From Rhodospirillales bacterium (lineage in GTDB: Bacteria; Pseudomonadota; Alphaproteobacteria; Acetobacterales; Acetobacteraceae): DNA of 10,741 bases. The first letter of the stretch is position 1. The number at the start of each line of letters is the position of its first letter. Made by a program: the position numbers and the translations under genes. Location of the stretch: the NCBI GenBank assembly GCA_015654825.1, contig JAATGE010000354.1:1-10741 (forward strand), written 5' to 3'. This document shows positions 7,227-10,741 of this stretch, one piece after another. Below the pieces are notes generated by a model that saw only the letters and a list, made by a program, of their open reading frames with translations, was not told where the DNA came from and ran no database searches.

Positions 7227-7510
7227 TCCACCACTTTCGGAACGGCAAAAAATTCGCCCGCGCGATCCGGCGCATTGGCCAGAATCCGTTCCGGATAACC
7301 GCCATCCGTCACTGCATCCCCGCGCATGCGCAGCGCGATTTGCGCCCCGCCGGTCAGCGGCGCCACACCCTCCACATCCACCTCGCTCAACTGCTCGATC
7401 CACCCCAGAATATTGTTCAGCTCGCCTTGCAGGCGCGGCACGGCCGCATCCTCCACGCGGATACGGGCGAGCCGGGCGATGCGCCGGACGGTCGCGGGGT
7501 CGAGCGACAT
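7223..7510 (-). CDS. gatC: Aspartyl/glutamyl-tRNA amidotransferase subunit C
   Basis: This encodes a 95-residue protein of normal length for GatC, the small subunit that wraps around GatA and stabilises the complex. It shows the family pattern: [12 protein letters not shown] (8-19) for the first helix, then [22 protein letters not shown], and a C-terminal FFAVPKVVE that matches the usual F-x-VP-KV ending. The ATG at 7510 has AGGA (7522-7519) eight bases upstream; longer in-frame extensions to 7720 run through repeat sequence and antisense ruvX and are rejected. It is the first gene of gatCAB. The divergent ruvX begins 134 bases away, and a tandem stem-loop repeat lies in that gap just ahead of the Shine-Dalgarno, which suggests leader or operator function. 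Confidence 0.97.
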   Translation of the reverse strand: MSLDPATVRRIARLARIRVEDAAVPRLQGELNNILGWIEQLSEVDVEGVAPLTGGAQIALRMRGDAVTDGGYPERILANAPDRAGEFFAVPKVVE

Positions 7511-7523
7511 GGGAGAAATCCTA

Positions 7524-7581
7524 GCAAATATGCGGCCAGCGAGACTGGCCTGGGGCAAATATGCGGCCAGCAGGGCTGGCC
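7524..7581. repeat. Tandem stem-loop repeat in the gatC/ruvX divergent gap
   Basis: Two 27-base copies (7524-7550 and 7555-7581) have a period of 31 bases. Each starts GCAAATATGC and continues into GGCCAG, a five-base loop and CTGGCC. Copy 1 has stem 7534-7539/7545-7550 and loop CGAGA; copy 2 has stem 7565-7570/7576-7581 and loop CAGGG. The three differences between copies all fall in the loop. The first copy ends two bases from the gatC Shine-Dalgarno core (AGGA, 7519-7522). It may be a paired operator, an RNA leader structure or a recent duplication. Confidence 0.85.
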
Positions 7582-7644
7582 CCTCGGAAGGCGCGGGACG
7601 ATAACGGCCGCGATGAAGCTGTTCAACCGCCGGCGTTCGCCGCA

Positions 7645-8127
7645 GTGATCCTGACCCTGCCCGATCTGCGCGCCGCCCTGAAGCCGGGCCAGCGCCTACT
7701 GGGTCTGGACCCGGGCACAAAAACCATCGGCGTGGCCGTCACCGATGTGGCGCTGATGATCGCCAGCCCGCACGCCGCCCTCAAAAGGGCCAAACTCGCC
7801 GTCAACGCCGCGGAAATCCGGGCCCTGGCGCATAAACAGGACGCCGGCGGCCTGGTGATCGGCCTGCCGCTGTCGATGGACGGCACCCTCGGCCCCGCCG
7901 CCCAGAGTGCCCGCGACTGGGCCCGCGCCCTGTCCGAGGCGACCGCCCTGCCCGCCGCATTGTGGGACGAACGCCTCTCCAGCGCCGCGGTCAACCGCTT
8001 CCTGATCGGGGAAGCCGACCTCAGCCGCGCCCGCCGCGCGGAATTGGTGGACCGCATGGCCGCCGCCTACATGCTGCAGGCGGCGCTGGACGCGAGCGGC
8101 ACTTTCGGCGAAAACCGCCCTGCCTAG
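7645..8127 (+). CDS. ruvX: RuvX/YqgF family RNase H-fold protein
   Basis: This encodes a 160-residue cytoplasmic protein of the YqgF/RuvX family, proposed as a Holliday-junction resolvase and implicated in 16S rRNA 5'-end maturation and ribosome-associated processes. Family motifs are RLLGLDPGTKTIGVAVTD (17-34, catalytic-type Asp22), VIGLPLSMDGT (71-81), WDERLSS (107-113) and a C-terminal Asp136 in VDRMAAAYML. The frame is open from 7561, but GTG 7645 is preferred: it gives M-ILTLPDLRAALKPGQR, the N-terminus expected in Acetobacteraceae homologues, while the longer version reads through the stem-loop repeat. No clear Shine-Dalgarno precedes it. An 11-codon ORF (7613-7648) ends with its TGA overlapping this GTG. 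Divergent from gatC; the next gene begins 58 bases downstream on the same strand. Confidence 0.95.
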   Translation: MILTLPDLRAALKPGQRLLGLDPGTKTIGVAVTDVALMIASPHAALKRAKLAVNAAEIRALAHKQDAGGLVIGLPLSMDGTLGPAAQSARDWARALSEATALPAALWDERLSSAAVNRFLIGEADLSRARRAELVDRMAAAYMLQAALDASGTFGENRPA

Positions 8128-8185
8128 GGCGACCCGGGCCATCGCAGCCACACCGATCGCGCGCCGGAGGCGAGCCGCCCCCCCC

Positions 8186-9130
8186 ATGCTCCGAACAGAA
8201 ATCGTGCGCGGCCTGGCCAACCTGCTGGCTGTCGTCGACAGCAGCAACGCGCTGGACGTGGTGGAACGTGTTTATCGCGAACTGACGCGGCAGTCCGGGG
8301 AAGTGAAAATTCCCGAGGTGCTGGACTGCTATCAAAAATTCATGCTCGCGTACAACAGCACTTTTACGAATATCGAACGCCAGGTGATTAAGTCGCTCGA
8401 TGTCGGCGAATTTGCCGATGCCGAGTGGTGGTCCGTCGTCATCGCCGCCGCCGGCGGCGCCACGAAATCGCCGGATGCGGCCGCCACGATCGGCCGCCCG
8501 CTGTACCGCCTGCGCTTCGCGGTGGACTATCTGCCCAGCCTGATCACGCTGCTGAAGCGCGATACCGATCCGGACATTCGGGCCCTGCAGGCGGAAATCT
8601 ACGCCGGCGGCAACCGCCCGGGGCATCTGATCCTGATTCTGCCCGAGGAAATCGGCAAATTCTCCAGCCCCGCGCGCGTCGCCGCCGCGATCGAATCGGT
8701 GGCGATTCTTTATGAGGCATTCGCGGAACTGAACGTGCAGTCCACCACGGACCTGGTGCTCAATTCGTGCGATTCAGGGCTGGACAAGGTGTTCGAATTC
8801 CGCGGCCTGAACGACCTGATCGAGAAAGTGAAGGGCCTGCTGCTCGATCTGTGGGATAACGTGATTTATTATCGAGAAAAACGTTTCGCTGAACGGCTGG
8901 AACTGTCTGCCCGCAACCTGCGCGTGCTGGCCGATATCGCGGCGCTGGAGGAAAAAAACCTGCTGCAGAAGGAACGCGCCGAGCTGCTGCGGCGCAAATT
9001 CATCGCGGGGGCCACCAAGTTTTTCGAGACGGGGTCGTCGATCCCGGAGATGGACAAGTTTTCCAGCTACCTGCCTCGGCAGTTGCTGGCGCCTAAGGAG
9101 ACCTTGCTGTTGCAGGGGCGGGGTGGGTAG
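8186..9130 (+). CDS. Protein of unknown function, 314 residues
   Basis: I do not recognise the family. The protein looks soluble: no signal peptide or clear membrane helix. Residues 1-75 appear helical (GLANLLAVVDSSNALDVVER). About 106-205 looks mixed alpha/beta, with the hydrophobic strand HLILILPEE (147-155), the helix-like ARVAAAIESVAILYEAFAEL (163-182) and TTDLVLNSCDSGLDKVFEF. Residues about 211-275 are strongly helical and charged (ALEEKNLLQKERAELLRR), likely a coiled coil. The C-terminus contains SYLPRQLLAP. Codon use is GC-rich and like its neighbours, supporting a native gene. GGAGG (8166-8170) lies 15 bases before the ATG, an unusually long spacing that includes an uninterrupted run of eight C (8178-8185). 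It lies 58 bases after ruvX on the same strand and may share its transcript, which is not by itself evidence of related function. Confidence 0.8.
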   Translation: MLRTEIVRGLANLLAVVDSSNALDVVERVYRELTRQSGEVKIPEVLDCYQKFMLAYNSTFTNIERQVIKSLDVGEFADAEWWSVVIAAAGGATKSPDAAATIGRPLYRLRFAVDYLPSLITLLKRDTDPDIRALQAEIYAGGNRPGHLILILPEEIGKFSSPARVAAAIESVAILYEAFAELNVQSTTDLVLNSCDSGLDKVFEFRGLNDLIEKVKGLLLDLWDNVIYYREKRFAERLELSARNLRVLADIAALEEKNLLQKERAELLRRKFIAGATKFFETGSSIPEMDKFSSYLPRQLLAPKETLLLQGRGG

Positions 9131-9143
9131 GGCGCAAGGAAGC

Positions 9144-9191
9144 CCAGGGCTCTGCCCTGGACCCGCTGGGGACAAGTCCCCAGACCCCATT
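9144..9191 (+). repeat. Repeat A, double hairpin, between convergent genes
   Basis: Hairpin 1 is CCAGGGC (9144-9150), loop TCT, GCCCTGG (9154-9160). Hairpin 2, CTGGGGACAAGTCCCCAG (9166-9183), is identical to 4176-4193. The tail CCAGACCCCATT (9180-9191) is kept, but the rest of the tail seen at 4202-4214 is not. It lies between the convergent 3' ends at 9130 and 9204, where a two-way transcript end would be useful, but no T runs follow. Confidence 0.85.
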
Positions 9192-9203
9192 GATTTAAGA
9201 AAG

Positions 9204-9527
9204 TCAGCTTATCGGGGAATTGGGGTCCAACGGGTCATCGATGCGTGCTTGTACCATTGCCTTTAGCGCGGCAACTGCGTCTGACGCCGCATGCCGCTCC
9301 GGACCAACAAAGCCTCTGTGACCACGAAATGTTTCCGTGGACCTGATCTGCTCCAGCGCAACCCAATGATCCATGAATGATTTTTTCCAGTCGGCTTCCT
9401 CGCCTACCAGGTTTCTGAATGGATCCTGAATATCGGCAACGAGCGAATTGAGGCTGAGTGTGCCTTCCTCGAATTCCACCAATTGCGCCAGCATCAAACG
9501 GTACTGGCTTTGATTGTAATCCGACAT
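9204..9527 (-). CDS. Small acidic protein of unknown function
   Basis: This encodes a 107-residue protein, probably cytoplasmic and mostly helical, with no signal peptide. The frame opens at 9563, but the ATG at 9527 is preferred because GAAGG lies eight bases upstream. The N-terminal half reads YRLMLAQLVEFEEGTLSLN (9-27) and the middle DWKKSFMDHWVALEQI (46-61). This pattern (a short amphipathic helix with an EFEEG-like turn, then W-x(3)-F-x(3)-W-x(2)-LE) recalls small stand-alone proteins often seen beside toxins or as orphan immunity-like genes, but this is recollection without a search and no toxin is visible here. Codon use is mixed, with less GC-rich choices than gatCAB. It is flanked by repeat A on its 3' side and repeat B on its 5' side, suggesting a mobile or recently acquired gene. 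Function is not assigned. Confidence 0.75.
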   Translation of the reverse strand: MSDYNQSQYRLMLAQLVEFEEGTLSLNSLVADIQDPFRNLVGEEADWKKSFMDHWVALEQIRSTETFRGHRGFVGPERHAASDAVAALKAMVQARIDDPLDPNSPIS

Positions 9528-9579
9528 ATCCGTAACCTTCTCTGAAAGTCGCCCACCAGACAAGGCCCTTCGGCGTCAA

Positions 9580-9629
9580 ACTCCCGCCGCGCAGCGCTAA
9601 CGCCAGCGGCGGCACGCCGACAGAGCCCC
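9580..9629 (+). repeat. Dispersed repeat B, copy 2, with half of a repeat A hairpin
   Basis: Positions 9580-9619 match 93-132 at 39 of 40 bases and keep the CCGCCGC (9584-9590) / GCGGCGG (9606-9612) stem. CAGAGCCCC (9621-9629) follows and corresponds to 149-157 in copy 1; the left arm of that hairpin is missing here, as if deleted. It lies seven bases after the aldolase stop on the minus strand, where the B hairpin followed by GAGTTTG could help end the aldolase transcript. Confidence 0.8.
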
Positions 9630-9635
9630 CTGGCC

Positions 9636-10664
9636 TTATCCCTTACTGTCTCTCACCAAATCGAGCGCCACATCAACGATCATATCTTCCTGGCCTCCCA
9701 CCATCCGCCGGCGTCCGAGCTCCTCGAGAATCACCCGCGTATCCACTCCATACAATTTGGAAGCCGTCTCCGCATGGCGCAGAAAGCTCGAATACACGCC
9801 CGCGTAGCCCAGCGATAGCGTTTCCCGATCGACGCGCACCGGCCTGTCCTGCAGCGGCCGCACCAGGTCGTCCGCGGCATCCATCAGCGCGTGCACATTG
9901 CAACCGTGCTTCCAGCCCTTGCGCGAAATCGCCGCTATGAACGCCTCCAGCGGCGCATTGCCCGCGCCGGCCCCCATGCCGGCGAGCGAGGCATCCACCC
10001 GGATCGCACCGTTCTGCACACCGACAATGGAATTCGCGACCGCCAGCGACAGGTTCTGGTGTGCATGAATGCCGCGCTGCGTTTCCGGTTTCAGCACGCG
10101 GTCATACGCGGCGAGCCGTGCCGCCACACCGTCCATGTCCAGCGCGCCACCCGAATCCACGACATAAATGCACTGAGCCCCGTACGACTCCATCAGTTTC
10201 GCCTGCGCCGCCAGCGCCTCCGGCTCCAGCATATGCGACATCATCAGGAACCCGGCCACATCCATGCCGAGATCGCGCGCGGCGCCCATATGCTGGCGGG
10301 ACACATCGGCCTCGGAACAATGCGTTGCGATGCGCACCGAACGCACGCCGATTTCGTAGGCCCGCTTCAGCTCCTCGACGGTGCCGACACCAGGCAGCAG
10401 CAGCGTGGTCAATACGGCGCGCCGCAGCACCTCCGCCACAGCTTCCAGCCACTCCCAGTCGGTATGAGCGCCGAAGCCGTAATTAAACGAGCCGCCATTC
10501 AGCCCGTCCCCGTGCGCTACTTCAATCGCATCCACCCCCGCGGCATCCAGCGCACGCGCGATGACCCGCACATGATTCAAGCCGTACATGTGGCGGATCG
10601 CGTGCATGCCGTCGCGCAACGTGACATCCTGGATGTAGAGTTTTTCCCGCAACGGATCGACCAT
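9636..10664 (-). CDS. dmpG: 4-hydroxy-2-oxovalerate aldolase (DmpG/HsaF type)
   Basis: This encodes a 342-residue enzyme that cleaves 4-hydroxy-2-oxo acids to pyruvate and an aldehyde, the last carbon-carbon cleavage step of catechol meta-cleavage and some steroid pathways. It normally works as a complex with an acylating aldehyde dehydrogenase (DmpF) that receives the aldehyde through a channel. From the ATG at 10664, the residues reported for Pseudomonas DmpG fall at identical positions: Arg17, Asp18 and His21 in [11 protein letters not shown], metal ligands His200 and His202 in GIHAHQN, and Tyr291 in GYAGVYSSF. This fixes the start, although the frame continues upstream to ATG 10679, ATG 10694 and GTG 10712 through a 15-base triplication. 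The DmpG communication domain is present ([10 protein letters not shown]..., ending LVRDSKG). The partner gene usually lies just upstream, here past the window edge. No aromatic ring-cleavage genes are visible, so the pathway is not established. Confidence 0.95.
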   Translation of the reverse strand: MVDPLREKLYIQDVTLRDGMHAIRHMYGLNHVRVIARALDAAGVDAIEVAHGDGLNGGSFNYGFGAHTDWEWLEAVAEVLRRAVLTTLLLPGVGTVEELKRAYEIGVRSVRIATHCSEADVSRQHMGAARDLGMDVAGFLMMSHMLEPEALAAQAKLMESYGAQCIYVVDSGGALDMDGVAARLAAYDRVLKPETQRGIHAHQNLSLAVANSIVGVQNGAIRVDASLAGMGAGAGNAPLEAFIAAISRKGWKHGCNVHALMDAADDLVRPLQDRPVRVDRETLSLGYAGVYSSFLRHAETASKLYGVDTRVILEELGRRRMVGGQEDMIVDVALDLVRDSKG

Positions 10665-10703
10665 GCCACTCTCCACCATGCCAGTCTCCACCATGCCAGT
10701 CTC
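10659..10703 (-). repeat. Three 15-base tandem units at the aldolase start
   Basis: On the minus strand, GAGACTGGCATGGTG occurs twice and is followed by a third unit with two substitutions (AGT for ACT, GTC for GTG). Each unit contains an ATG, at 10694, 10679 and 10664, all in the aldolase frame. For the second and third ATG, GGAG from the preceding unit lies six bases upstream, so each repeat brings its own ribosome-site-plus-start module. If translated the units would add (ETGMV)-type pentapeptides. Confidence 0.85.
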
Positions 10704-10741
10704 GATCGGCACACGACCGCGGCTGCGGGCTGCGCCTTTTA
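10704..10741 (-). other. Sequence upstream of the aldolase, window edge
   Basis: The aldolase frame stays open here to the edge of the window and includes a GTG at 10712, but there is no clear Shine-Dalgarno for that GTG. It is too short to tell whether it is the end of an upstream gene or an untranslated leader. Confidence 0.3.

Noticed and set aside
5748..7403. Longer gatA starting at 7403 (551 residues)
   Set aside because: The extra 59 residues translate gatC in another frame; the ATGA overlap at 7223-7226 and the family N-terminus support the shorter gene.
7223..7720. Longer gatC starting at 7720 (165 residues)
   Set aside because: The extension runs through the tandem stem-loops and antisense ruvX. 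ATG 7510 has a ribosome site and gives the standard 95-residue protein.
10659..10703. CRISPR-like array from the 15-base units
   Set aside because: Units are directly adjacent with no spacers, are only 15 bases and remain in frame with the aldolase. No CRISPR array is present in the window.

Overview
The window looks like chromosomal DNA of a GC-rich alphaproteobacterium, most likely from the Acetobacteraceae/Rhodospirillales. This rests on general resemblance: GC-rich third positions in the core genes, a gatCAB operon next to ruvX, RuvX sequence features, a short polysaccharide export protein beside a 'YDSNPNG' beta-barrel protein, and many GC-rich palindromic intergenic repeats. No 16S gene or other decisive marker is present.

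Layout, left to right. Positions 1-253 are non-coding and hold parts of two dispersed repeats. Positions 254-2339 hold a divergent pair: an outer-membrane beta-barrel protein (minus) and a short lipoprotein of the polysaccharide export (OPX) family (plus), probably two halves of one polysaccharide exit route. A 245-base AT-richer gap follows, then tRNA-Ser(GCT) on the minus strand with a readable sigma70-type promoter. Next, also on the minus strand, are an APC-family amino acid permease, an inverted pair of repeat elements, and the overlapping operon gatC-gatA-gatB, whose amidotransferase converts Glu-tRNA(Gln) and/or Asp-tRNA(Asn) to the amidated forms. Divergent from gatC are ruvX (Holliday-junction resolvase-like / 16S rRNA maturation) and an unrecognised 314-residue protein, both on the plus strand. 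A repeat, a 107-residue minus-strand protein of unknown function and a second repeat follow. The window ends with a 4-hydroxy-2-oxovalerate aldolase (DmpG type) on the minus strand.

Several start codons are set by sequence evidence. gatA and gatB start inside ATGA overlaps with the gene before them. The OPX gene uses a GTG with a good Shine-Dalgarno and a lipobox. The aldolase start is fixed by exact agreement with DmpG active-site numbering.

The items most worth a second look are the OPX/beta-barrel pair, the 15-bp triplication that gives the aldolase three spaced ATG codons, a tandem stem-loop before gatC in which all substitutions fall in the loops, the composite repeats that bracket the 107-residue gene in the same order as an apparently empty copy at the left edge, and the unrecognised 314-residue protein. 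No CRISPR array, transposase, integrase or recognised defence system is visible.
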